A DNA stretch of 64,000 nucleotides. It comes from Nostoc sp. LEGE 06077. GTDB taxonomy: Bacteria; Cyanobacteriota; Cyanobacteriia; Cyanobacteriales; Nostocaceae. Position 1 is the first letter of the stretch; every line of letters starts with the position of its first letter. Below the pieces are notes generated by a model. That model searched no databases, was not told the DNA's origin, and saw nothing but the letters and a program-made list of their open reading frames with translations. The stretch spans positions 62,001 through 126,000 of the forward strand of contig NZ_JADEWI010000005.1 in the NCBI RefSeq assembly GCF_015207705.1, in the 5' to 3' direction. Positions 1 through 8,284 of the stretch are shown one piece after another. Both the position numbers and the translations under genes were made by a program.

Positions 1-109
1 CGTGAGATAAAAAAAGATGTGGTTTGCAAACGCAGAGCATCGCTGAGGTACGCGGAGTATAAGCATTTTACCTCCTGCCTGCCCCCTGCTTTCTGCCTCC
101 TGCCTTCTC
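1..109. repeat. intergenic heptad short tandem repeats
   Basis: The window edge carries a degenerate run of the CTCCTGC/CCCCTGC type (about 70-112), the short tandem repeats common in heterocystous cyanobacteria. The same type recurs inside the helicase-like gene near 52740. No gene is visible here. Confidence 0.6.
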
Positions 110-1513
110 CTACAGCAAGTCCCGTACATCAGCAACTTCGCCTGTGATGGCCGCAGTCGCTACCATTGCCGGACTCATCAGTAATGTGCGACCGGAAGCT
201 GAACCTTGCCGTCCTTTAAAATTGCGGTTGGAGGAGGAAGCACTAATTTGTCTACCTTGGAGTTTATCGGGGTTCATGGCTAAACACATCGAACATCCTG
301 GTTCCCGCCATTCAAAGCCTGCTGCTTCAAAGATTTTGTCTAATCCTTCGGCTTCTGCGGCTTGCTTCACCCGTTCAGAACCTGGAACAACAAAGGCTTT
401 GATTCCTGCCGCCACATGGCGACCTTGGGCAATTTTCGCCGCTTCTCTCAGGTCGCTGATTCTCCCATTAGTGCAGCTACCAATAAAGCAAACATCGATT
501 TTTGTGCCTTTGATGGGTTGACCAGGCAATAAATCCATGTAGCGATAGGCTTCTTCAGCAACAAAGCGGTCTTCTTCGAGGAGTTCTTCGGGTTTGGGGA
601 TGAATTGATTAATGCCAATACCTTGACCAGGGGTAATTCCCCATGTAACGGTAGGCGGAATCTCGGCTGCGTCGAAGATAACTACATCATCATATTCTGC
701 ATCAGTATCACTCTTGATGGATTCCCACCAAGCCACAGCTTGATCCCATTCTGCGCCTTTCGGGGCAAAGTCTCTTGTTTGTAGATAATCGTAGGTGACT
801 TGATCGGGATTGACGTAACCGCATCTAGCACCACCTTCGATCGCCATATTACAGACTGTCATGCGTTCTTCCATGTTCATCTGCTCAAAGGTCGTCCCGG
901 CAAATTCGTAAGCGTAACCAACACCACCTTTTACGCCGAGGGTGCGGATAACGTGCAGAATTACATCTTTGGCATAAACGCCGGGGTTAAGATTGCCGTT
1001 AACTTCTATTTTGCGGACTTTGAGTTTAGCCAAGGCGAGGGTTTGGGAGGCGAGAACATCGCGGACTTGGCTGGTTCCAATCCCAAAAGCGATCGCCCCA
1101 AATGCACCATGACTAGATGTATGGCTATCACCACAGGCGATCGTCATTCCTGGCTGAGTTAATCCTAATTCTGGGGCTATGACGTGGACTATGCCTTGAT
1201 TCCCAGAACCAATATTAAAAAAAGTTAAGTTATTTTCTTGGCAATTCTGTTCTAGGGCTTGAATCATTGCTTCTGCCACACTATCGGCAAAAGGACGCGC
1301 CTGATTATCTGTGGGAACAATGTGATCTACCGTAGCTACAGTGCGCTGGGGAAACAGTACCTTAAGACCTCGTTCTCTTAACATTGCAAAGGCTTGGGGA
1401 CTAGTGACTTCATGAATTAGATGCAGGCCGATAAATAGCTGTGTCAGCCCTGAAGGGAGTGTACTAACGCTGTGTAAGTCCCAAACTTTATCAAACAGGG
1501 TGCCTTTGCTCAT
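110..1513 (-). CDS. leuC: 3-isopropylmalate dehydratase large subunit
   Basis: LeuC isomerises 2-isopropylmalate to 3-isopropylmalate in leucine biosynthesis, working in the cytoplasm with the small subunit LeuD. The 467-residue protein has the usual family length. It shows the aconitase-fold signatures [13 protein letters not shown] near residue 130, [10 protein letters not shown] near 345 and [12 protein letters not shown] near 408, which supply the three cysteines that ligate the 4Fe-4S cluster. It starts at ATG. LeuD would be expected just downstream, to the left, but the 109 bases available hold only heptad repeats, so it cannot be confirmed. Confidence 0.97.
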   Translation of the reverse strand: MSKGTLFDKVWDLHSVSTLPSGLTQLFIGLHLIHEVTSPQAFAMLRERGLKVLFPQRTVATVDHIVPTDNQARPFADSVAEAMIQALEQNCQENNLTFFNIGSGNQGIVHVIAPELGLTQPGMTIACGDSHTSSHGAFGAIAFGIGTSQVRDVLASQTLALAKLKVRKIEVNGNLNPGVYAKDVILHVIRTLGVKGGVGYAYEFAGTTFEQMNMEERMTVCNMAIEGGARCGYVNPDQVTYDYLQTRDFAPKGAEWDQAVAWWESIKSDTDAEYDDVVIFDAAEIPPTVTWGITPGQGIGINQFIPKPEELLEEDRFVAEEAYRYMDLLPGQPIKGTKIDVCFIGSCTNGRISDLREAAKIAQGRHVAAGIKAFVVPGSERVKQAAEAEGLDKIFEAAGFEWREPGCSMCLAMNPDKLQGRQISASSSNRNFKGRQGSASGRTLLMSPAMVATAAITGEVADVRDLL

Positions 1514-1848
1514 AAGTCAATTGTTATGTGACGAGTCAGGATTTTTATCGTATCAAAAAAGCGCCAGACAATTTTAGATTTTGGGGAAAGTTACATAGGC
1601 GAGTTGCCTGACTAAAGGAAACTAGAGTGATTTTCGATTTATTTTATTGATAGATCTGGGTATTTTGCCCATAAAGAAATGACTGGTCAGACGTTTGCTG
1701 TTTCGCTGATCTTTATATAGAAATATAGGAATCATATTTGATTTGGAGAAAAAAACTCAGTATACCTCTGTTATTTCTTATCCTGTTCCCTATTACCTGT
1801 TCCCTGTTCCCTACCTACACAAGTAATTTCAATAATCAAGTCGGATTC
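1514..1848. other. intergenic region upstream of leuC
   Basis: There is no gene. The left part should hold the leuC promoter. Positions about 1788-1817 hold a degenerate CCTGTTC/CCCTGTT heptad repeat next to the 3' end of the Nudix gene. No riboswitch or leader-peptide structure was recognised. Confidence 0.5.
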
Positions 1849-2304
1849 CTATATTGAAGTTTGTGTATTTACAAATAGCAAGCAAGAGTTTGATGTTAAC
1901 TGGAGAAATTGATGCAAAATCTTTTTGAGGGAATTTTGCTTCACCATTTGAATGGCTATGTTGACATCAAACCATTCTCGCTGTCTTTGTCCGACTTCGG
2001 GGTAATCGTCACTCAACCCTTCAACTAACAATAAATACATCTGCACTTGATAGATTTTGCCGCGTTTGCGATATCTATAACTACCTACGGCGTTAACATC
2101 TACTTGCCCAATGATCCCGGCTTCTTCCCAAGCTTCTTTGGCGGCGGAAGCAGGCGGACTCATACCTTTGGCAATCCCGCCTTTGGGAATTACCCAGTTA
2201 TTGAAATCGCGGGTGGTAATCAGTAAGATTTCGATGTTGCCGTTCTGCACCCTATAAGGAATAACCCCCGACTGCTTGAAGATTTTGCTGATTTTCTGAT
2301 TCAT
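1849..2304 (-). CDS. NUDIX hydrolase
   Basis: This is a 151-residue Nudix-fold pyrophosphohydrolase of the diphosphoinositol/diadenosine-polyphosphate-like group; the substrate cannot be read from sequence. The Nudix box lies at about residues 42-64, beginning PKGGIAKGM and ending KEAWEEAGI. The EE metal-binding pair is intact. The first glutamate of the classical box (GX5E) is serine, a variant I associate with this cyanobacterial subgroup. The protein is cytoplasmic with no signal peptide. ATG start. It stands alone, convergent with nothing obvious. Confidence 0.88.
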   Translation of the reverse strand: MNQKISKIFKQSGVIPYRVQNGNIEILLITTRDFNNWVIPKGGIAKGMSPPASAAKEAWEEAGIIGQVDVNAVGSYRYRKRGKIYQVQMYLLLVEGLSDDYPEVGQRQREWFDVNIAIQMVKQNSLKKILHQFLQLTSNSCLLFVNTQTSI

Positions 2305-2441
2305 GAACTTTCTGAATGAGTGTAATCATAAAACAAAGCAAGAGGTGATTTTAGCTAAGTCTCATTTTTATACAGCTATTAGGCATCTACTATAAGGCAG
2401 ACTTAATGAATAGGAAACAGAGGCTAATCTTTTTACTCAGC

Positions 2442-2482
2442 ACTCAGCACGGGCTAAACGCCCCGCTACCGCTAACAGCACT
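2442..2482 (+). repeat. 41-bp dispersed repeat, copy 1
   Basis: The segment runs from ACTCAGCACGGG through AACGCCCCGC to TAACAGCACT. It is identical, in inverted orientation, to 53107-53147 inside the helicase-like gene. Here it is intergenic, just past the 3' end of the TetR-type gene. Confidence 0.85.
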
Positions 2483-2486
2483 TAGA

Positions 2487-3704
2487 TTATGCTGGCTTAT
2501 GATCTAAACGAATTGCTGCCTCTAGGGCTGCTTTTTCCTTGGCGCGACGGGCATAGGGCTGCAATTGATAGCGATCGCAACCTGTTAAAATACTCAATTC
2601 GTCCAAATTCATACCTCGCATTAACATTTCTACAGACCAAGTTTGTTGTGCTTGGGCAATTTCTGGGGGTTTACCTTGGGGTGTTAGCAGTCCTTGAGTC
2701 CAAACTTCCCAACGTTGTAGCAGTTCTAGCTCAGAAATAGGATTACCTACATTGTCCACAAACATAGCAGGATGATGATCTTTACGACTTTTGAGCCATT
2801 TAATTAAAGGATTGTTGTTGTAAGAGCCGTAGTGTTTGCCCAAAATCCACTGATTTGCCGGGACTTGGCGAGGTAATCCGGGGGTAGTGATTTGCAAAAT
2901 TAGGCCTTGGGGATCAGATATTTGGTGCGATCGCTGCAAGCCAACTATCTCTGAAACAGATAAGCCAGCACCAAATAACAGGTATGCTAAAGCATAGTCT
3001 TGTATTCCTGACTTCCTAGAATTTTGCAGAATTTTATGCACTAAAATCGCGGGTAAATCTTCTACTTCTTGGGTAATGACAGTTTCTCTGGCTAACTGGG
3101 GAGCCGCGGACATTGCTCCATGTAAAAACAACTCCACTAAATTTTCTAAAAAGTCATCTCGATCTTCCCACAGTTCATGAAATTCGCTGGTGAATTCAAT
3201 TACCGCATATCCCAAAATCATGCCATTGAGTAAACTAGCTAATTTTTCTGCCGGTAGATAGGTGTTGATGTCTCCCTGTTGGATGACTGTAGCTAAATAC
3301 TGGGCTACATAGCGGTTAGCTTCAGTTAATCCTCTTCCCAATGCTCGGCGATTTTCGGCGGGAAATTGGTCTGCTTCACCCACTACAGACCTCACAAACT
3401 CCGGGACTCGTTCTAATGTATGTAAGCTATCGCTTGCATAGTCTTTCAGGGCTTGATAAACGTTGCCAGGAGGAGTAGCTCGCCTAACTAAGGATTCTCC
3501 CAAATCCTTAAAAGCTGCTGATTCTTCTAACACCGCTAAAAGTAGCCCATGTTTATTTCCGAAATGGCGAAACAGCGTCACTTCATTGACTTCAGCTTTT
3601 TCGGCAATTTGGCGGGTAGTAGTACTACTAACTCCCTGAGCCGTAAATAATTCTAGTGCCGATTGAATAAGACGTTGACGGGCTGAAATAGATTGAGATG
3701 CCAT
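2487..3704 (-). CDS. TetR-family regulator with a recombinase-like C-terminal domain
   Basis: The protein has 405 residues from the ATG at 3704; a longer frame to 3731 starts with a non-ATG codon and would overlap the candidate operator. Residues about 8-55 are a TetR/AcrR helix-turn-helix (TTRQIAEKAEVNEVTLFRHF). Residues 60-200 look like a TetR ligand/dimer domain. Residues about 218-395 add an extra segment resembling the catalytic domain of tyrosine recombinases (YLLFGAGLSVSEIVGL near 242, MRGMNLDELSILTGCDR near 363). The XerC-type arginine is serine and the HxxR box is absent, so it should not cut DNA. It is divergent from the desaturase and probably controls it and itself. The fold of the extra domain is inferred. 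Confidence 0.8.
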   Translation of the reverse strand: MASQSISARQRLIQSALELFTAQGVSSTTTRQIAEKAEVNEVTLFRHFGNKHGLLLAVLEESAAFKDLGESLVRRATPPGNVYQALKDYASDSLHTLERVPEFVRSVVGEADQFPAENRRALGRGLTEANRYVAQYLATVIQQGDINTYLPAEKLASLLNGMILGYAVIEFTSEFHELWEDRDDFLENLVELFLHGAMSAAPQLARETVITQEVEDLPAILVHKILQNSRKSGIQDYALAYLLFGAGLSVSEIVGLQRSHQISDPQGLILQITTPGLPRQVPANQWILGKHYGSYNNNPLIKWLKSRKDHHPAMFVDNVGNPISELELLQRWEVWTQGLLTPQGKPPEIAQAQQTWSVEMLMRGMNLDELSILTGCDRYQLQPYARRAKEKAALEAAIRLDHKPA

Positions 3705-3713
3705 AAGAAATAA

Positions 3714-3730
3714 TGCAAGTGCCACTTGCA
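3714..3730. promoter_or_regulatory. candidate TetR operator 1
   Basis: This is a perfect 8-1-8 inverted repeat, TGCAAGTG-C-CACTTGCA. It lies 10 bases upstream of the regulator's ATG, in the divergent promoter region shared with the desaturase. Symmetry and position fit autoregulation; binding is inferred. Confidence 0.6.
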
Positions 3731-3760
3731 TAAAATACCAATAGTTGTTACGATGCCTAA

Positions 3761-3777
3761 TGTAAGTGATACTTGCG
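3761..3777. promoter_or_regulatory. candidate TetR operator 2
   Basis: TGTAAGTGATACTTGCG matches operator 1 at 13 of 17 positions and is an imperfect inverted repeat. Its start is 47 bases from that of operator 1, on the desaturase side. A degenerate second copy supports a shared operator region. Confidence 0.5.
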
Positions 3778-3880
3778 TAAGTCCACTGTAACGAACTAGT
3801 TTACAGAATGGAAAAATTTTTTGGGGAGGTTTAGCCACATCCAAAGCAAATCACTTCATGATCCATCAACGGAAATGTTT

Positions 3881-4738
3881 ATGACTGCAAAATATCTGGC
3901 GGTTGCTCCTGAGACAGGAAATTCACCTCGCCTGAGATGGGTGAATGTGGCATTTTTTGCGACTATTCACGCCTTAGCTCTGTTGGCTCCTTGGTTTTTT
4001 TCTTGGTCAGCGCTAGGATTGCTAGTGTTTCTCCATTGGCTGTTTGGGAGTATTGGCATTTGCTTAGGATATCATCGACTGTTAAGCCATCGGAGCTTCC
4101 AAGTACCCAAGTGGTTAGAGTATGCGATCGCCTTCATCGGAGCCTTAGCCCTTCAAGGTGGGCCGATTTTTTGGATTGGTGGACACCGCCAGCACCACGC
4201 CCATACAGAAGATGTCAACTTAGATCCCTACTCTGCCAAACGGGGATTTTGGTGGAGCCATCTGCTGTGGATTATGTATCCCCGGTCTGAATTTTTTGAT
4301 TATGAAATCTATAAAAAATATGCACCTGACCTGGAAAGACAACCTTTCTATCGCTGGTTAGATCGCTACTTTTTATTATTGCAAATTCCCTTGGGAATAT
4401 TATTGTATGCTTTGGGCGGTTGGTCGTTTGTAGTGTACGGAATGTTCGTCCGCGCAGTCTTATTGTGGCACTCCACTTGGTTTGTCAATTCTGCATCACA
4501 TATTTGGGGTTATCGTACCTTTGATGCCAATGATGAAGCACGTAACTTATGGTGGGTATCACTACTAACTCATGGCGAAGGCTGGCACAATAATCATCAT
4601 ACTTTTCCTCACGTAGCCAAAGCTGGTTTTCAGTGGTGGGAAATTGATATAACTTGGTGGAGTATTAAAGCTCTGAAAACATTGGGTTTAGCAAAAAAAG
4701 TCATCTTACCACCGTCGCAAGTTGCGCGTCAGAGATGA
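3881..4738 (+). CDS. desC: acyl-CoA/acyl-lipid delta-9-type fatty acid desaturase
   Basis: This integral membrane di-iron desaturase inserts a double bond into acyl chains, adjusting membrane fluidity. From the ATG at 3881 it has 285 residues. The three histidine boxes are HRLLSH (65-70), HRQHH (102-106) and HNNHH (236-240). Hydrophobic segments flank them (about 22-60, 80-100, 163-195). An upstream ATG at 3875 and a TTG-started extension to 3821 are less likely. It is divergent from the TetR-type gene, with paired operators between them. Its sequence is somewhat off the standard DesC housekeeping type, so the exact regiospecificity is open. Confidence 0.9.
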   Translation: MTAKYLAVAPETGNSPRLRWVNVAFFATIHALALLAPWFFSWSALGLLVFLHWLFGSIGICLGYHRLLSHRSFQVPKWLEYAIAFIGALALQGGPIFWIGGHRQHHAHTEDVNLDPYSAKRGFWWSHLLWIMYPRSEFFDYEIYKKYAPDLERQPFYRWLDRYFLLLQIPLGILLYALGGWSFVVYGMFVRAVLLWHSTWFVNSASHIWGYRTFDANDEARNLWWVSLLTHGEGWHNNHHTFPHVAKAGFQWWEIDITWWSIKALKTLGLAKKVILPPSQVARQR

Positions 4739-4739
4739 A

Positions 4740-4882
4740 TTAGCTCACAATAGCTAAGAAAACTTCTGGCAGAATAACAAGAATAGTGGCCAGATGAAAA
4801 TCCTTAATATTGCGGGTGACAATTGCTTTTATACTTGCTGATTTAGCAAAGGCATGAGTCACCCCATCCTCAAGATTATTTA
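4740..4882 (-). pseudogene. PIN-domain toxin C-terminal remnant
   Basis: Reading the minus strand gives a frame ending LEDGVTHAFAKSA...IVTRNIKDFHLATI...LPEVFLAIVS and then a stop. This is the C-terminal third of a VapC-type PIN nuclease, with the typical ED...VTRN.KDF core. No start codon or N-terminal catalytic part exists upstream, because the TIGR02588 gene occupies it. It reads as a relic of a lost toxin-antitoxin locus. Confidence 0.7.
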
Positions 4883-4888
4883 ATGAGA

Positions 4889-5287
4889 TTATGGCAACTT
4901 ATAACTAGCAACCCGCACAGTTAATTTCCCCTGAACAGGATTTTGACTAAATATAAATGCTCCTTCTTCCTTTTCTCCATCAGACAAAAAATCAATTTGT
5001 TGTTCTCCGGTTTCAATCAACTGATCAGCAATTTTTAATTCAGCAATAATTTGCACTGATTCCGCAGTTTCACTACCAGTATTAACTATTTCAAAAGGAA
5101 CATAAAATTTTCCGTCAATTTCTCTAATCACCTGTTTTTGATTTACTGCCAAAATAGGAGGCTGATTTTTTTCATTCAGCCACATATATCCTACTAAGCT
5201 AATAATAACTGCAAGAATAGATGAAGCAATCCCGAATGTTATCCACTCAGCTAGAGAACGTTCTGGTTGTGGTTCTGTTTCCATCAT
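4889..5287 (-). CDS. TIGR02588 family protein
   Basis: This 132-residue protein has one N-terminal membrane anchor (about 16-35, FGIASSILAVIISLVGYMW) followed by a soluble beta-rich domain, probably facing the periplasm or lumen. I recognise it as the partner in a conserved two-gene unit: its ATG overlaps the stop of the upstream TIGR02587 gene by 4 bases, implying translational coupling. Function is unknown; an accessory role to the membrane partner is inference. Confidence 0.75.
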   Translation of the reverse strand: MMETEPQPERSLAEWITFGIASSILAVIISLVGYMWLNEKNQPPILAVNQKQVIREIDGKFYVPFEIVNTGSETAESVQIIAELKIADQLIETGEQQIDFLSDGEKEEGAFIFSQNPVQGKLTVRVASYKLP

Positions 5288-6168
5288 ATTGCTAACCTAC
5301 CTGCCGCGCCGCCAATAGTTGCAGGTAATCCCAATACTAAAGTATGTTCTAACCACATCGTCCAAGGGTCAGATAAAGTTAGCTTTTGAAAGAAAAATAG
5401 CATTATTCCACTTGCTAATAAAGATACTAAATAAGATATAGTAGTTTCACTTAATGGACGCTGAAAAATACCTTTTTGCTGTCTACGTTTTTTCTGGTCG
5501 GAAAACCCAGCTTGAAAGACAATAGCATAGGAAATTACTAAAGATGTAGCCATGAGTGCTAATAGCCAAGGTGGAGAAATTGCGGCAGCCAACATAGAAA
5601 CTTCATCAGTTGGGGCAATATTAAAAGCAATCACAATTGCACCTATCACCGTTGCACCTAAATCAGCGAATGTGGCATTTAAATTAGTTTGCTGATGTTG
5701 ACTCTTACCATTACCTTTATGAGTATCTGATGTGGAGTTATTTTGATTACCTGCTTGGAGAAACTGGTTAGCTAATGCCACACCAAAGGTAAATGGTACA
5801 CCTTCATATACAATTTTTCCTAGGGATTCTTTTAAGGATGTTTCTGGCGTGATTTCTTGCAATAACCACAACATAAATGCAGAACAAACAAATCCAATCG
5901 CCATTGCTTCTACGGTATCTATTGCGGCTTCATCAAGTCGCCAAGTATTTTTGCGTTTACGAAACCCATCTGTATAATTGAGTAAAAAAACTACAATAAA
6001 CATGAAGGCGATCGCTATTGCGATTAATCTTGGTTTTGCGAGTGAGCCAATCCACCATACCTCCATTGTATAGATTAGGGGAATCCCAAATAAGAAACCT
6101 CCACAAATACCACGGACAATATCATTGATTTCTTGTTTCCAACTATTTTTATTCTGTTTTTTAGCCAC
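5284..6168 (-). CDS. TIGR02587 family integral membrane protein
   Basis: This 294-residue polytopic membrane protein has about eight hydrophobic segments arranged as two similar halves around a hydrophilic Asn/Gln/Ser-rich loop (about 140-165). Its start is GTG. Together with the overlapping downstream gene it makes the TIGR02587/TIGR02588 pair, known from scattered cyanobacteria and rhizobia, with no established function. The AT-rich 235 bases upstream (6169-6403) contain no gene and presumably hold the promoter. Confidence 0.78.
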   Translation of the reverse strand: MAKKQNKNSWKQEINDIVRGICGGFLFGIPLIYTMEVWWIGSLAKPRLIAIAIAFMFIVVFLLNYTDGFRKRKNTWRLDEAAIDTVEAMAIGFVCSAFMLWLLQEITPETSLKESLGKIVYEGVPFTFGVALANQFLQAGNQNNSTSDTHKGNGKSQHQQTNLNATFADLGATVIGAIVIAFNIAPTDEVSMLAAAISPPWLLALMATSLVISYAIVFQAGFSDQKKRRQQKGIFQRPLSETTISYLVSLLASGIMLFFFQKLTLSDPWTMWLEHTLVLGLPATIGGAAGRLAI

Positions 6169-6403
6169 TACTAATAACTACCTAATTATTTGATTATTAA
6201 ATTTTTATGTGTTGTAAGATTTCCCATAAAATAGATATTTTTTACATCTATCCTAGGTTATTTTATACATATATTCTTTATCTATATCTTCCTATAGAGA
6301 GACAAAAAATCGCTTTTTAGTTAGCAAAATTGATTTCTAAAGTCAATCTCGGAACAAAGACCTAATATCAAGCTTATTCTTCAAAATTTCGACTTCTGAA
6401 TTA

Positions 6404-6913
6404 TCAATTCTGCTTTAGTTCACAATCTTCATGATTTAGCAACCAACGCTTACGTTCTAACCCTCCGGCATAACCTGTAAGTGCAGCATTTGCACCAATG
6501 ACTCGATGACAAGGAAGCACAAGTGCAATTGGGTTCAGTGAATTTGCCATCCCAACAGCACGACAGGCAGTCGGCTTGCCAATTCTCGCGGCTAACTCAG
6601 TATAGGAAATAGTTTTTCCCCAAGGAATAGTTTGCAGTGCCAGCCACACTTGCTGTTGAAAAGGAGTACCACCAATGCTAATGGGAATGTGATTAAAACT
6701 TGTGCGATCGCCATCAAAATAAGCTTGAATTTTACTACTAAAACTCTGGGAATTTTTTACATATTGCAAATCAAAACTACCATAACGCCTTTGGAGCAAC
6801 TTCAGCATTCTTGGTTCGTAATCAGCAAAGTCCAAGGCGCAAAGTTTATCCCCATCCGTGACAATTAAAATTGTGCCGATGGCTGAATTGATTTTGTCAA
6901 CTAATAATTTCAT
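6404..6913 (-). CDS. ogt: methylated-DNA--protein-cysteine methyltransferase
   Basis: This is a suicide DNA-repair protein that moves the alkyl group from O6-alkylguanine to its own cysteine. The 169-residue length is standard for Ogt/MGMT. The active site PCHRVI is at 134-139 with Cys135 as acceptor. The recognition helix containing GKPTACRAVGMA (112-123) supplies the arginine finger. ATG start. It appears to be a single-gene unit. Confidence 0.95.
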   Translation of the reverse strand: MKLLVDKINSAIGTILIVTDGDKLCALDFADYEPRMLKLLQRRYGSFDLQYVKNSQSFSSKIQAYFDGDRTSFNHIPISIGGTPFQQQVWLALQTIPWGKTISYTELAARIGKPTACRAVGMANSLNPIALVLPCHRVIGANAALTGYAGGLERKRWLLNHEDCELKQN

Positions 6914-6979
6914 ATTGCTGTTAACATCAAGAATAATTTTGCAAATATTCTAAGCAATACATAATTATATAGGCAAATT

Positions 6980-7045
6980 AGTAATCGTACCAGCACACGG
7001 AATCCCCTTAATTCATTCGGGTGATGCAGTATGGGTACGATTACT
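6980..7045. repeat. 12-bp inverted repeat with 42-bp spacer
   Basis: AGTAATCGTACC (6980-6991) and its exact complement GGTACGATTACT (7034-7045) flank a 42-base spacer in the 5' region of ogt. It could be a regulatory or relic element; no ORF lies between the arms. Confidence 0.5.
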
Positions 7046-7084
7046 GTTATGACTTAGAGTAGCAGTTGTTTGCAGATGTTGGTT

Positions 7085-8284
7085 TTAATATTCTGGTTGA
7101 GGTTCAGTTGCTTGAGGAGTTTGATTATTAGCTTCTACTGGAGGTGTAGGATTTGTTGGCTGATTATTACCTGCTACATTAGCTCTAAATTTCGGCATCT
7201 TATATATTTTCGCTAAAGCTTCAATCAGCGAAAATATATAAGATGCTCAGAGCTTTATCAAACTATCTTGGGCTTTCAGCCAGTTAGTATTTTGTAAATA
7301 TCCTTGTCCTTGAGTAATATAAACTTTTCCTCAAGCGGGTAATGATGTAGCGACAGAACCAGTTATAGCAGTCATTCCTGCGGCGATCGCTAAGGCTGCG
7401 GGTGCTTGTTTGGTAGGTGGTAACTGTAAGTTGGTGAATAGTTTTTCGAGGGTTTTTCTACCCCCGCTAGTTAAAGCTGCTGCACCACCTGCACCTAAAC
7501 CAATGACTTGCAATACCGCCGCCATGTTTTGTGATAAGTCGGCTTGTTGAACTTCTTGTCCTTCAACTTTCTGGAAAAATACTTGGCTGCTATAAGCTGT
7601 AAACGCAGCACCAATACCGAGAGAAAGCACAGCCAAAGTATTTAGTAACCAGTCACGACGTGTAGCTGGTTCTTCTTCGGAACCGACGATCGCTGGTTTG
7701 AGTTCCCACCACCAGCGATTTTGACGTTTTAATCTATCTTTCCATTGTCTGATTTGGTTATCTTTGTTCAAATTAAGTCGATATTGCTTTAATTTGTTGT
7801 CTAAAGCAATCAGTTGTCTAGCAAGTTTTTCGGGAACGGGTTTATTTCGATAAGCTTGTTCTACTGCTTCCTCTACGCCATCACGAGCTAAAAGCGCTTC
7901 TAAAAGTTGATCGGAGGAAGGAAGTTTGCTATTTTCAATTACATGGATAGTTTTTTCGTAACGAGCGATCGCTTCATTAGGTAAAGCAACAGAACGAGTG
8001 AAAGACTACCACCAATTCATCTCTGGCGGCTTCAGGTTATTTTTCCATTCATCAACAGTATCATCGTTAGCAAAAGACCAAGATTGCGCTTTTAACCGCT
8101 TGTCTAATTCAATAATTTTTTCTGTTCGATGACGCGGTGGTTGTTGTTGCTTAGTCCAAGCTTTCTCAACTGCATCACGCGCTAACAGCACTTCTAATAG
8201 TTCTTCCGAATTGGCTTTTGGTGGAGCTTCCATCTCATCCAGAGCTTCTTGGTAACGCTGGATGGCTTGTGCTTGTCTTGGCAT
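7085..8284 (-). pseudogene. decayed repeat-domain protein with three in-frame stops
   Basis: One continuous reading frame is broken by TAG (8006-8008), TGA (7331-7333) and TGA (about 7249-7251) without any frameshift. Piece 1 (8284-8009, 92 aa) and the start of piece 2 (8005 to about 7750) are copies of one domain: AIQRYQEAL...LLEVLLARDAVEKAW versus AIARYEKTI...LLEALLARDGVEEAV. Piece 2 continues into two hydrophobic segments (LLNTLAVLSLGIGAAFTAY; APAALAIAAGMTAITG). Two short C-terminal pieces follow, the last one 37 aa and rich in Pro, Asn and Gln. Piece 1 could start at ATG 8284 and piece 2 at ATG 7771, so shorter proteins may still be made. I do not recognise the family. Confidence 0.6.
7195..7246. 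repeat. perfect 20-bp inverted repeat (hairpin)
   Basis: GCATCTTATATATTTTCGCT (7195-7214) is exactly complementary to 7227-7246, with a 12-base loop. It lies between two stop codons of the decayed gene and is itself readable in frame there. No T-run follows on either strand, so an ordinary terminator is unlikely. Confidence 0.85.

Noticed and set aside
61-115. Possible CRISPR-like array in heptad repeats
   Set aside because: Units are 7 bases and degenerate, with no spacers; these are cyanobacterial short tandem repeats. No cas genes are present.
144-521. 125-codon ORF on the plus strand opposite leuC
   Set aside because: It lies entirely antisense to a well supported gene and its protein has no domain-like pattern.
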